Below are positions 28,757 through 39,204 of a stretch of 64,000 bases of DNA, piece after piece; the stretch's first letter is position 1; every line of letters starts with the position of its first letter. This DNA comes from Methylobacterium sp. DB0501. GTDB taxonomy: Bacteria > Pseudomonadota > Alphaproteobacteria > Rhizobiales > Beijerinckiaceae. Under the pieces are notes generated by a model. The model ran no database searches, was not told where the DNA came from, and worked only from the letters and a program-made list of their open reading frames with translations. The stretch spans positions 62,001 to 126,000 of the forward strand of contig NZ_JAAKGV010000008.1 of assembly GCF_011043735.1 (NCBI RefSeq), given 5' to 3'. The position numbers and the translations under genes were made by a program.

Positions 28757-29641
28757 TTGTTGGCGTCGGTCGGCTCCCGGCGCGTCGGCCGGCTGCGTGC
28801 GCGTAGCAAGGCCGCGGCCGCGGCGCAGGCCGAGACCACCATACGGGCGGTGGCCTATGCCCGGGTCTCGACCGAGGAGCAGGCGACGAGCGGCCACGGC
28901 CTCGAGGGGCAGGACAAGGCGGTCCGCGCCTTCGCCCTGTCGCAGGGCTACGACCTGGTCGCGGTCATCGCCGATCCGGGTGTCTCGGGCGCCACGCGGC
29001 CCTCCGAGCGGCCGGGCTTCGGCGAGGTCCTGGCGCTCGCCGAGGCCCGGGCCTTCGCGGTGCTGCTGGTCTACCGCTTCGACCGGCTCGCCCGCGAGAT
29101 CCGCTACGCGGTCACCACCGTGTCCGAGTTGGCCGAGCGCTACGGCGTGGTGATCCGCTCCGTCACCGAGCCGATCGACACCGCGACCCCGATGGGCCGC
29201 ACCCTCTTCGCCATCCTCGCCGGCATGGCCGAGTCGGAGCGCTACGCCATCCGCGACCGCACCGCCGGCGGGCGCGCCGCCAAGGCCGGCCGGGGCGGGT
29301 ATGCCGGCGGGCGGGTGCCGTTCGGCTACCGGCGCGACGGCGAGGGACAGCTCCAGGTCGACCCAGCGCAGGCCCGGATCATCCGGCGGATCTTTCGCGA
29401 GCGGGCCCGCGGGCTGCCGCAGGCCGCGATCGCCGCCGGGCTCAATGCCGATGGCGTGCCCGGCCCGCGCGGCGGGCGCTGGCACCAGGCGCGGGTCGGC
29501 TACCTGCTCGACAACCCGAAGTATCGCGATCTGTCGGAATACCTGTTTCGCTGGTCGGGGCAGGAGCGGCACGTGCTCTGCCCCGGCACCCATGCGGCGA
29601 TCATCACCGAGCGCGCGAACGAAGGGCCCGCCGATCCATGA
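28757..29641 (+). CDS. Serine recombinase (resolvase/invertase family, Recombinase domain)
   Basis: A 294-aa protein. The N-terminal catalytic domain has YARVSTEEQ with nucleophile Ser38, VYRFDRLAREIR and GRTLFAILAGMAESER. A Recombinase domain follows (GRVPFGYRRDG, IRRIFRERARGL, GLNADGVPGPRGGRW, VGYLLDNPKYRDL). The zinc-ribbon and coiled-coil tail of large serine integrases is absent. It may be a complete short form or a truncated one. Catalytic residues look intact, unlike the nearby tyrosine integrase. It starts at TTG 28757. Confidence 0.88.
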   Translation: MLASVGSRRVGRLRARSKAAAAAQAETTIRAVAYARVSTEEQATSGHGLEGQDKAVRAFALSQGYDLVAVIADPGVSGATRPSERPGFGEVLALAEARAFAVLLVYRFDRLAREIRYAVTTVSELAERYGVVIRSVTEPIDTATPMGRTLFAILAGMAESERYAIRDRTAGGRAAKAGRGGYAGGRVPFGYRRDGEGQLQVDPAQARIIRRIFRERARGLPQAAIAAGLNADGVPGPRGGRWHQARVGYLLDNPKYRDLSEYLFRWSGQERHVLCPGTHAAIITERANEGPADP

Positions 29642-29663
29642 CGTCTGCTGTGCGGGCGAGCTG

Positions 29664-29876
29664 GTGTGCGCCGGCGATCCCGCCGGCGTGCTGCGCCGGC
29701 GCACCCTGCCCTGCCTGTGCCTGCGCCAGCACGATGCCCTCGACGCGCACGGTCGCCGGGGCCCCGGCAGCGGCCAGACCGCCCGGACGGTTGGCGCCTC
29801 CCTCAGCCGCGGCCGCCTGCGCGAGCGGGTGGCCTGCACCGGCGGCCCTCGCACCTGGACCTGCGTAAATGGCTGA
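29664..29876 (+). CDS. Possible Cys-rich small protein
   Basis: A frame rich in Cys (VCAG, LPCLCLRQHDALDAHG, VACTGG, WTCVNG) runs to a TGA at 29874-29876 that overlaps the next start. The Cys/His spacing resembles a zinc-ribbon. The start is uncertain: GTG 29664 is the first usable codon, and the frame extends upstream without one. It could instead be a frameshifted tail of the recombinase gene. Confidence 0.35.
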   Translation: MCAGDPAGVLRRRTLPCLCLRQHDALDAHGRRGPGSGQTARTVGASLSRGRLRERVACTGGPRTWTCVNG

Positions 29877-30084
29877 GAACCCCACCGCCGCCCTCGAGGC
29901 CCGCCTCGCGCAGCTCGCCGCCGCGCGGACCGCGCTCGACGATGCCGACAGCTTCGAGGGCTGGGAAGCGCGGGCGCTCGACGAGGAGATGGGGTGGGTG
30001 CGGGCGGCGCTCGATCGGCAGAAGATCGGCGTGGATGCTGACGCAGGGGCCGCATGCCTCGCCGAGGCGCATCCGAGCCCCTAA
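29869..30084 (+). CDS. 71-aa helical hypothetical protein
   Basis: ATG 29869 overlaps the stop of the Cys-rich frame. The product is a single helical hairpin (PTAALEARLAQLAAARTALDDADSFEGWEARALDEEMGWV in pieces), acidic and without Cys. It resembles small phage or plasmid proteins in composition only. Confidence 0.5.
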   Translation: MAENPTAALEARLAQLAAARTALDDADSFEGWEARALDEEMGWVRAALDRQKIGVDADAGAACLAEAHPSP

Positions 30085-30361
30085 ACTGATCCTGCTCCGA
30101 AGGGAGGCGGGAGCCAGGGTGTTTGCCCCACCCCGAACCGCGTGGTTGGTGCCCACGCATGACCCTTTGCCGGCCGGACAACCGGTCACCCCGCCACCGC
30201 GCGCTGCGGCGGCAGGACCATAGCGCTAGGTCATGCCTCAACACCATTCCAAGGCCGCCACGGAGCGGCCAATCCTGCGTGCGTCCGCTCCCGACGCGCA
30301 CCGGCTCCCCGCATCGGCTCTCCCCGGCCGGTGCGGGGACGCGCTCTCCGGCTTTCGCGAG

Positions 30362-31110
30362 GTGGTCAGGATCGGATCGGCGACGCTGATCCGGGCCGAC
30401 GCCCTCGACGTGCCGGCGGCCCTGGCCGAAGCCGCGCCCGGCACCCTCGGCGCGGTGTTGTGCGACCCGCCCTATTCGAGCGGCGGCACCACCGCTGGCG
30501 AGCGGGCGCGGCCGCCGAGCCAGAAGCACCAGCAGAGCGAGCACCGCCACCTGCACCGCGACTTCGCCCGGCGACACGCGCGACCAGCGCAGCTTCCTTG
30601 CCTGGTCGGCCCTGTGGATGGCCCGGGCCCGCGCGGCGGTGGTGCCGGGCGGGCTGTTCGGCGCCTTCTGCGACTGGCGCCAGCTGCCGGTCACCACCGA
30701 TTCCGTCCAGGTGGCGGGCTGGGTCTGGCGGGGTATCGTGCCCTGGGACAAGACCCAGGCGGTGCGGCCGGTGCTCGGCCGCTACCGGGGCAGGACGAGT
30801 ACGTCGTCTGGGGCTCGAACGGGCCGCGGCCGATGGCGGGGGCCACCGCGCCGGGCTGCTTCTCCGTGCCGGTGCCGCGGGCGAAGCTGCACATGGCGGC
30901 CAAGCCCGTCGCCCTGATGGATGGACTGCTCTCCATCATGGACGGGCCGATCCTCGGTCCGTTCATGGACTCGGGCACGATCCCGGTTACTTCGACGTCG
31001 CCTGCCGGCGGCTGGAGGCGCTGATCCATGCCGATGCGTCCGCCCCAGCAGCGGCCCCGCGGCAGCTGCCCGGTCGCGGAGGCCCGCCGGGAGAGTCGCC
31101 GGACCCATGA
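30362..31110 (+). pseudogene. Site-specific DNA methyltransferase, frameshifted
   Basis: Pieces of one N4/N6-type DNA methyltransferase lie in three frames. VRIGSATLIRADALD and the catalytic LCDPPYSSGGTT come first; after about 30580 the +1 frame gives LFGAFCDWRQLPVTTDSVQ and GWVWRGIVPWDKTQ; near 30790 the frame returns with DEYVVWGSNGPRPM and AAKPVALMDGLL; near 30985 it shifts again to GYFDVACRRLEAL. The SAM motif FxGxG is damaged (GPFMDSGTI) and the segment after it is deleted. The order matches phage-type adenine methylases, so this was probably an orphan phage methylase. No restriction partner is seen. Confidence 0.85.
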
Positions 31111-31293
31111 CGCGCAGCGCCGCCGCTCGAGCCCTGCGACCGCGGGGAGAGGAGGCGCCTGCGCCGTTCGCGGTTCTCCACGATCCCGCTTCACGGCACG
31201 AGGAAACGTCCCGATCGCCCGCCGATTTGCGCCTCTCACCGCCCCCATGGGAGAAACCTCCACGCCGCTCAGGACACCCTCGCCGTCAGCGCC

Positions 31294-32801
31294 ATGGCCC
31301 CCCGCCTCCACTCCCTCCGCGCCTCGCTTCTCGCCCTCTGGTTCCTGCTCCTCGCCTCGGCCGCGGCGACCGCCTACCTGCTCTACGAGTTCTACACCCA
31401 GTCCGCCGCCGTGCAGGTCGCCCAGGCCGAGATCCAGGTCGCCCGCGCCTGCCGCGAGATCGGCGACCGGTTCGCGTTCTTCAGCGCCGGCTGGGGCGGC
31501 AGCGTCGCGGAGGTCGACGAGGCCCTGGCGCGGCAGCTCACCGACGTGGTGGTGACGGCGCTCGCCAGCCATCCGGGGATCGAAGGCGGGATCTGGACCG
31601 CGTCCGGGGGGGCGGCGGCCTACGCCTTCCCGACCTACGAGGGCACGGGGCCGAAGACCGACCTGCCGGCGGCCGAGTTCGACACGATCCGCCGCATCAA
31701 CGCCGAGAGCCTGAGCGCCGACCGGCCGGTGGCGGCGCGCCGCGTCGCCCGGACCCAGACGCTGGTGGTGCAGGGCTGCCCGCTGCGCGGCCCGGTTCAC
31801 GGCGCGACGGCCTGGACCATGGCGCGGGTCTACACCGACCAGGGCCGGGCCTACGGCCAGCTGCTGGCCGGGTTCGGCTTCCTGGCCGCCACCGTGCTCG
31901 GGTCGGCCCTGCTGCTCGGGCGGTTGCTCCTGGTGCTCGGCCGGCGGATCGCCCGGCTCGAAGGGCAGCTCGGGCGCGACCCGGAGGGCAACGACCTCCT
32001 CCACCTCGATCGGACCGGCCTCGCCGAGCTCGACCGGCTGGTCGAGGCGCTGAACGCCGCGGATGTCCGCCTCGCCGCCGCCCGCCGCCGCGCCGCGGAG
32101 GCCGAGCGCCTGGCGGCTCTGGGCCAGTTGGCGGCCGGCATCGCCCACGAGATCCGCAATCCGCTGGCGGCGATGCGGCTCAAGGCCGAGAACGCGCTGG
32201 CGAGCGCCGACCCGGCTCGGCCCCGGGCCGCCCTCGACCTCGTCCTGGATCAGGTCTCGCGCCTAGACCGGCTGCTGCGCGACCTCCTCAGCCTGACCCA
32301 GCCCCGGGCACCGGCCCTCGCCCCGACCGACCTCGCCGGGATGCTCGCCGAGTGCGCCCATCTTCACGACGACCTCGCCCGGGCGCAGGGCGTGCGGATC
32401 GCGGTCGGCGACGCGCCCTCCGGGCGTCCCTGCCTCGACGACGGGCAGATCCGCCGGGCCCTCGACAACCTGCTGCTCAACGCAATCCAGCACAGCCCGG
32501 CCGGCGGCCTCGTGCGGCTCTCGGGCGCCCACGAGGGAGACCGCCTGCGGATCCGGGTCAGCGACGAAGGGCCCGGCGTGCCCGAAGCCCTGCGGGCGCG
32601 GCTGTTCGAGCCCTTCGTCACCGCCCGCCCGGACGGGACCGGCCTGGGTCTCGCGATCGTGCGCGAGATCGCCCGCGCCCATGGTGGACAGGCACGCCTT
32701 ACCGCCCCACCTCCCGAGGGCTCGGGTCCAGGCGGTTCGAGTCCGGATGATCCGGGTCCAGATCATCCGAGGCCCGGCGCGACCTTCGAGCTCGATCTGC
32801 C

Positions 32802-32826
<25 letters not shown>
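31294..32826 (+). CDS. NtrB-type sensor histidine kinase
   Basis: A 510-aa membrane kinase with TM1 11-33, a periplasmic sensor 34-190, TM2 192-217, a linker helix, HisKA (GIAHEIRNPLAAMR, His285) and HATPase (NLLLNAIQHS, DEGPGVP, GTGLGLAI). A low-complexity insert (about 472-500; SGPGGSSPDDPGPDHP) from a 15-nt tandem expansion lies before the last strand. Its stop lies 25 bp inside the following regulator gene, so the two are coupled. Kinases of this class partner sigma-54 activators. Confidence 0.93.
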
Positions 32827-34190
<1,364 letters not shown>

Positions 34191-34238
34191 CCTCGTTCCT
34201 GCCGCAGGGTTGTCGAGGTTTCGCAAAGGCTTGATCGT

Positions 34239-34254
34239 TGGCACGGGAGTTGAC
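34239..34254 (+). promoter_or_regulatory. Sigma-54 (-24/-12) promoter candidate
   Basis: TGGCACGGGAGTTGAC matches the consensus TGGCACGN4TTGCW except for A in place of C in the -12 element. It ends 48 bp before the start of the proline-rich protein gene and directly follows the sigma-54 activator gene. Confidence 0.7.
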
Positions 34255-34301
34255 AGAGGCTGCCCGGGCCGGCCGTCCGCCGGTGCTGACGAGCGACACT
34301 C

Positions 34302-35081
34302 ATGCAGACGGGCAAGCACCGCCTCCGCGCGGCAGGCCTCGCGGTGGCGATCCTGGCCGCCGGTCCGGCCGCGGCGCAGGAGACATCGATCTGGGATCCC
34401 GCCACCCTGCCGGAGACCAGGGGCACGGTGAAGCAATATACGCTCACCCCTCGCGGCGACGTCGACGGCCTGATCCTCACCGACGGGACCGAGGTGAAGC
34501 TGCCGCCGCGGCTGTCCGCCGCCCTGGTCTTCACCGTCCGGCCGGGCGACGCCGTATCGGTGCGCGGCATGCGCGCCCGCGCGCTCCCCCTCGTCGACGG
34601 CGCCTCGATCCGCAACGAGGCGACGGGCGCGACGCTCGTCACCCTCGGCCCGCCGGAGCCGGTGGCGGAGGATACGGTACTGAGCGGCCGCATCGCCGCC
34701 CTCCTGCACGGGCGCCGGGGCGAGCTGAACGGCGCCCTCCTCGACGACGGTACGGTTCTGCGGCTGCCGCCGCACGAGGCGGCGCGCCTCGGCGCGACCC
34801 TGCGGGCGGGCCAAGCGGTCAGCTTCCGCGGCGCCCGGACGAAGAGCCCGCTCGGGACCGTGGTGGAGCTGCGCGCCCTCGGGACGAGCCCGGACAGCCT
34901 GGTCGAGGTCGGCGGGCGCCCGCCGCGTCCGCCCGGCCCTCGGGTCGAGGCCGGCCCGCCCGGCGGCCCCGACGCCCCGCCCCCGCCCCCGCCCCCGCCG
35001 GGAGGTGCTCCCCCGCCGCCGCCCGGTCCCGGCATCGCTCCCCCACCCCCGCCCGGGGCTCCGCCGCCGCGCAGGCCCTGA
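34302..35081 (+). CDS. Secreted protein with internal duplication and proline-rich tail
   Basis: A 259-aa protein with a signal peptide (LRAAGLAVAILAAGPAAA, cleavage near residue 25). Two related repeats follow: DGLILTDGTEVKLPPRLS...VSVRGMRA and NGALLDDGTVLRLPPHEA...VSFRGART, which look like small OB/beta-barrel units. The last 60 residues are poly-Pro/Gly with up to eight prolines in a row. Exported to the periplasm or beyond; no known family recognised. A sigma-54 promoter candidate at 34239-34254 suggests control by the upstream two-component pair. Confidence 0.8.
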   Translation: MQTGKHRLRAAGLAVAILAAGPAAAQETSIWDPATLPETRGTVKQYTLTPRGDVDGLILTDGTEVKLPPRLSAALVFTVRPGDAVSVRGMRARALPLVDGASIRNEATGATLVTLGPPEPVAEDTVLSGRIAALLHGRRGELNGALLDDGTVLRLPPHEAARLGATLRAGQAVSFRGARTKSPLGTVVELRALGTSPDSLVEVGGRPPRPPGPRVEAGPPGGPDAPPPPPPPPGGAPPPPPGPGIAPPPPPGAPPPRRP

Positions 35082-35184
35082 ACGGTCGTTGCACGTAAAT
35101 AATCCCGGTTGCGTCGCAACTTTCTGCAATCTGGCCGGTTCTCGGCTGCGGATCGGCCGGTCCTTCCCCAAGGGAGATATCACG

Positions 35185-36513
35185 GTGAGCACGGCACCCT
35201 CCGTCACTGCCTCTGCGTCCGGCGCCCCCGACAAGCGGCCGTCCACCCGGGCGCTGAGAGGTCTCCACGCGCTCAACTTCACCCTGGCCGACGTGCGCGA
35301 CGGCCTCGGGCCGTACCTCGCCATCTACCTCATCGCCGTGCGCGGTCCCGACCAGGGCTGGAACGAAGCCACCACGGGCATGATCATGACGATCGCCGGC
35401 ATCGCCGGCCTGATCGCCCAGACGCCCGCCGGCGCGCTGATCGACCGCTCGCGGCACAAGCGTGCCATCGTGATCGCGGCGGCCCTCGCCGTGACCCTGA
35501 GCTGCCTGACGCTGCCCTTCATCTCGAACTTCTACGCCGTGGCCGCGACCCAGTCGGTCGCCGGCATCGCCGGGGCGATCTTCCCGCCGGCGCTCGCGGC
35601 CATCACCCTCGGGGTGGTCGGCCCGAAGCTCTTCTCCAAGCGCATCGGCCGCAACGAGGGCTTCAACCATGCCGGCAACGCCGTCTCGGCTGCGCTCGCC
35701 GGGGGGCTGGCCTACCTGTTCGGGCCGATCGTGGTGTTCTGGCTGATGGGCATCCTCGCCGCGCTCTCGATCGGCGCGATGCTGATGGTGCCGTCCGAGG
35801 CGATCGACAACGACCTCGCCCGCGGCCTCGACTGCGCCGAGGACGAGTCTTGCGAGGAGCAGCCCTCCGGCCTGACCGCGCTGCTGCAGAACAAGTACCT
35901 GATGCTGTTCGCGCTGCTGGCGGCGATCTTCCATCTCTCCAACGCCGCGATGCTGACCTCGGTCGGCCAGCTCCTCACCCACCTGTCTGGCAAGGACAAC
36001 GCGACCTCGCTGATCGCGATCTGCATAGTGGCGGCGCAATGCGTGATGGTGCCGGTGGCGATGTTCGTCGGCCACAAGGCCGATGCGATCGGCCGCAAGC
36101 CGATCTTCCTGGCCGCCTTCGGCGTGCTCGCCTTGCGCGGCGTGCTCTACACCTTCTCGAACAACCCGTTCTACCTCGTGGCGGTGCAACTCCTCGACGG
36201 CGTCGGAGCCGGCGTCTACGGCGCGCTGTTCCCGATCGTGGTGGCCGACCTCACCCGCGGCACCGGGCGGTTCAACGTGAGCCAGGGCGCGGTCGCGACC
36301 GCGCAGGGGCTCGGCGCGAGCTTGAGCGCGACGCTCGCCGGCCTCATCATCGTCTCGGCCGGCTACTCGGCGGCGTTCCTGACGCTCGCGGCGATCGCCG
36401 GAATCGGCTTCGCCCTCTACCTGACGGTGATGCCCGAGACCCGCGGCTTCGTGCCGACCCAGGCCGGCACGCCGTCCGACCCGACCGGCCGCCCGGCCCT
36501 GGCAACCGCCTGA
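35185..36513 (+). CDS. MFS transporter
   Basis: A 442-aa protein with twelve hydrophobic helices and the loop 2-3 motif LIDRSRHKRA, a variant of GxLaDrxGrkR. A second copy is in VGHKADAIGRKP in the second half. A Cys- and acid-rich central loop (LDCAEDESCEEQ) separates the two six-helix bundles. Substrate unknown. The GTG at 35185 with AGGGAG upstream is preferred. The gene is followed after 11 bp by the metallophosphoesterase, so the two are probably cotranscribed. Confidence 0.9.
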   Translation: MSTAPSVTASASGAPDKRPSTRALRGLHALNFTLADVRDGLGPYLAIYLIAVRGPDQGWNEATTGMIMTIAGIAGLIAQTPAGALIDRSRHKRAIVIAAALAVTLSCLTLPFISNFYAVAATQSVAGIAGAIFPPALAAITLGVVGPKLFSKRIGRNEGFNHAGNAVSAALAGGLAYLFGPIVVFWLMGILAALSIGAMLMVPSEAIDNDLARGLDCAEDESCEEQPSGLTALLQNKYLMLFALLAAIFHLSNAAMLTSVGQLLTHLSGKDNATSLIAICIVAAQCVMVPVAMFVGHKADAIGRKPIFLAAFGVLALRGVLYTFSNNPFYLVAVQLLDGVGAGVYGALFPIVVADLTRGTGRFNVSQGAVATAQGLGASLSATLAGLIIVSAGYSAAFLTLAAIAGIGFALYLTVMPETRGFVPTQAGTPSDPTGRPALATA

Positions 36514-36524
36514 GGGCCGGGACC

Positions 36525-37616
36525 ATGGCCGCCCTCCTCGCCTTCGCCCATATCGGCGACCTGCACCTGACGGACGGTGGGGCCGGGAATGCCCGCGACT
36601 TCTCGTCGATCGTCGCCCAGCTGAACGAAGCCGACGGCCTCGACTTCGTCTTCGTGCCCGGGGACAACGCCGATCAAGGCCTTCCCGAGCAATACGCCCT
36701 GGTGCGGGCAGGCCTGGACCGGCTCCGCCTGCCCGTCCACGTGATCACCGGCGACCACGACATGGAGGGCGGGAGCCTCGACGCGTTCTATGCCGGGTTG
36801 CACGTGCCCCGCCTGCCCTACGCCGTCGACGTCCGGGGCGTGCGCTGCCTGTTCCTCGACATGTGCGGCCCCGGCTCCGGCGGGCCGGATTTCCGGCTCG
36901 GCGCGGACCAGGTCGCCTGGCTCGCCGCGGAGCTTGAACAGGCGGCGTCCCGGGACGTCGCCCTGTTCATGCACAGCTACCCCGCCGACCTGAAGGGCGA
37001 GGGCGAGGCGGCCCGCGTCGCCGACCTCATCCATCGCGGGCCGGTGCGGCTCGTCGAGATGGGCCATACCCACTACAACGAACTCGCCAATGACGGCCGC
37101 ACCGTCTACGCGGCGACCCGCTCCACCGGCCAGATCGAGGAGGGCCCGGTCGGCTACGCGGTCGCCGCCCTCGACGGGGGCGTGGTGAGCTGGCGCTTCA
37201 AGGAGCTGGCGCGGCCCTGGCCGTTCGTCCTCATCACCGCGCCCGCCGACCGACGCCTCGCCCACGATTCCGGCCACATCGTCGGCGAGCATTTCACCCT
37301 GCGCGCCCTGGTGCTGGGGCCGGCGGAGGCGGTCGCGTTCCGCATCGACGACGGGCCGTGGCAGCCGATGGCCCGGCCTGAGGGCGCACGCGGCCACGAG
37401 GCCGCGGTGGCGTGGCCGGCGGGTGCCCGGACGATCGCCGTGCGGGCGATCGGCGCGGGGACCGAGGATACCGACGTCATCGAGCCGGCGCACGATCCGG
37501 ACGGCCTGCCGACCTCCCGCGGCATCGGCAGCGACGCCGACGCGCTCGGCGCCTGGGAGGCGCGGGGCCTCCTGGGGACGCAGCTCGGGCCGAACCGCAA
37601 CGGGCGGCAATGGTGA
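36525..37616 (+). CDS. Calcineurin-like metallophosphoesterase
   Basis: A 363-aa protein with the metal motifs AHIGDLHL (D-x-H), FVPGDNADQG (GDxx), TGDHDMEGG (GNHD variant GDHD), LFMHSYP and EMGHTHYNE (GHxH). CpdA-like N-terminal catalytic domain followed by a beta-rich C-terminal domain (about 250-345) rather than ending after the core. Substrate not predictable. The second metal motif has Asp for the usual Asn of GNHD, which deserves care. Likely cotranscribed with the MFS gene. Confidence 0.88.
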   Translation: MAALLAFAHIGDLHLTDGGAGNARDFSSIVAQLNEADGLDFVFVPGDNADQGLPEQYALVRAGLDRLRLPVHVITGDHDMEGGSLDAFYAGLHVPRLPYAVDVRGVRCLFLDMCGPGSGGPDFRLGADQVAWLAAELEQAASRDVALFMHSYPADLKGEGEAARVADLIHRGPVRLVEMGHTHYNELANDGRTVYAATRSTGQIEEGPVGYAVAALDGGVVSWRFKELARPWPFVLITAPADRRLAHDSGHIVGEHFTLRALVLGPAEAVAFRIDDGPWQPMARPEGARGHEAAVAWPAGARTIAVRAIGAGTEDTDVIEPAHDPDGLPTSRGIGSDADALGAWEARGLLGTQLGPNRNGRQW

Positions 37617-37660
37617 GCGTGGGGCTCATCGGGGCTCCGGAACCGGTTGACGACATCCCC

Positions 37661-37762
37661 GATACGAAGTCCGGACGATCCCTTCCGGACTTCGTATCAC
37701 CAGCCCGCGCGGCGCTTGAGCGAAGCGACCTTCCGCATTGCGAAGCAATCAATCGGAAGTCG
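37661..37762. repeat. Palindromic intergenic repeat, copy 1
   Basis: A perfect 15-bp inverted repeat, GATACGAAGTCCGGA (37661-37675) and TCCGGACTTCGTATC (37684-37698), is followed by CCAGCCCGCGCGG, GCTTGAGCGAAGC and a second pairing of CTTCCG with CGGAAG. The same series of blocks occurs at 42879-43025, so this is a dispersed element of about 100-150 bp. Confidence 0.85.
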
Positions 37763-37772
37763 CATGACTGTC

Positions 37773-37826
37773 ACCCTCCGCGTTGATCCGGGCTCCGCTG
37801 CGCGGACCCGGTTTGACGCGGAGGGT
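37773..37826. repeat. Nested palindromic repeat, copy A
   Basis: Outer arms ACCCTCCGCGT and ACGCGGAGGGT enclose an inner palindrome CCGGGCTCCGC-TG-CGCGGACCCGG. The same nested plan appears at 62746-62793, and its inner part at 44281-44310. It could act as a terminator before arsB. Confidence 0.75.
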
Positions 37827-37895
37827 CGAACGATCCTCCCGCGCAACCGCCCCCCTTCTCCACCCCTCTACCGTGACGACAGGACTTCTCCCCCC

Positions 37896-39167
37896 ATGGC
37901 CGCGCTGACGCTCAGCCCCAACCTCGCGACCTGGGCGATCGCCGCCCTCGCCACCCTCGGCGTGATCGTGCGCCCATTCTCCTGGCCGGAGGCGATCTGG
38001 GCGGTGGCGGGCGCCCTCGCGCTGGTGCTCCTCGGCCTGCTCCCAGCCGGCACCGCCTGGGAGGGCGTGCTCAAGGGGACCGACGTCTACCTGTTCCTCG
38101 TCGGCATGATGCTGATGTCGGAGGTGGCCCGGAAGGAGGGTCTGTTCGACTGGCTCGCCGGCATCGCGGTGCGCACCGCCAAGGGCTCGGCGACGCGGCT
38201 CTTCACCCTGGTCTACCTCGTCGGCACCGTCGTCACGGTGTTCCTGTCGAACGACGCCTGCGCGGTGGTGCTGACGCCGGCGGTCTACGCCGCGACCCGC
38301 GCCGCCAAGGTCGAGAACCCCCTGCCGTACCTGTTCATCTGCGCCTTCATCGCCAATGCAGCCTCGTTCGTGCTGCCGATCTCGAACCCGGCCAACCTCG
38401 TGGTCTTCGCCGAACACATGCCGCCGCTGACCCGGTGGCTCGCCCTGTTCGGCCTGCCGTCGGTGCTGGCCATCGGGACGACCTATCTGGTGCTGCGCCT
38501 GACCCAGAACGGGACCCTGCGGCAGCAGAGGGTCGCCACCGATGTCGAGACGGCGTCCCTGTCCCGCACCGGGATCGTCGCGGGCCTCGGCATCGTGGCG
38601 ACGGGTGCGGTGCTGATCGGCGCCTCGGCGCTGGGGCGCGATCTCGGCCTGCCGACCTTCGTCGCAGGGCTCGCGACCACGTTGATCGTGCTGGCGCTCC
38701 GTCGCGGCAGCGGCGCCGTGGACGTCGTCAAGGACGTGTCCTGGAGCGTGCTGCCGCTCGTCGCCGGCCTGTTCGTCTTGGTCGAGGCGCTGGAGAAGAC
38801 CGGCGTGCTGGCGATGATCGCCGACGCCCTGAAGCAGGCCGCCACCGCCGCCCCCGACCAGACCGCCTGGGGTGCCGGCGCGCTGATCGCCTTTGCCTGC
38901 AACCTCGTCAACAACCTGCCGGCCGGCCTGATCGCCGGTGCCGCGGTGCAGGCCGCCCACGTGCCCGAGAAGGTGGCGGGCGCGGTGCTGATCGGCGTCG
39001 ATCTCGGGCCGAACCTCTCCGTCACCGGATCGCTGGCCACCATCCTGTGGCTCACCGCCATCCGGCGCGAGGGCCAGGACGTGAGCTTCTGGAGCTTCCT
39101 CAAGCTCGGCGCGCTGGTGATGCCGCCGGCCCTCGCGCTGGCGCTCGCAGGGCTCCTTCTCGTCTGA
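37896..39167 (+). CDS. ArsB/NhaD-type efflux transporter
   Basis: A 423-aa ion transporter with about eleven helices. VFLSNDACAVVLTP, ISNPANLVVF and GPNLSVTGSLATILWL are strongly characteristic of ArsB arsenite pumps and close SLC13-like relatives. Arsenite export is the usual role, but no arsR, arsC or ArsA is adjacent, so the substrate remains open. The ATG at 37896 starts at the first helix. The frame is open further upstream, but there it crosses the two palindromic repeats. Confidence 0.85.
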   Translation: MAALTLSPNLATWAIAALATLGVIVRPFSWPEAIWAVAGALALVLLGLLPAGTAWEGVLKGTDVYLFLVGMMLMSEVARKEGLFDWLAGIAVRTAKGSATRLFTLVYLVGTVVTVFLSNDACAVVLTPAVYAATRAAKVENPLPYLFICAFIANAASFVLPISNPANLVVFAEHMPPLTRWLALFGLPSVLAIGTTYLVLRLTQNGTLRQQRVATDVETASLSRTGIVAGLGIVATGAVLIGASALGRDLGLPTFVAGLATTLIVLALRRGSGAVDVVKDVSWSVLPLVAGLFVLVEALEKTGVLAMIADALKQAATAAPDQTAWGAGALIAFACNLVNNLPAGLIAGAAVQAAHVPEKVAGAVLIGVDLGPNLSVTGSLATILWLTAIRREGQDVSFWSFLKLGALVMPPALALALAGLLLV

Positions 39168-39204
39168 CACCTCGTCGACTCCCCCCGAACGGAAGGCTTG
39201 CCCC

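Noticed and set aside
24465..31290. Second copy of the tRNA-Ser 3' end as right attachment site
   Set aside because: No copy of GGTTCGAATCC plus flanks was seen by eye between the tRNA and 31.3 kb; a computed search would be needed.
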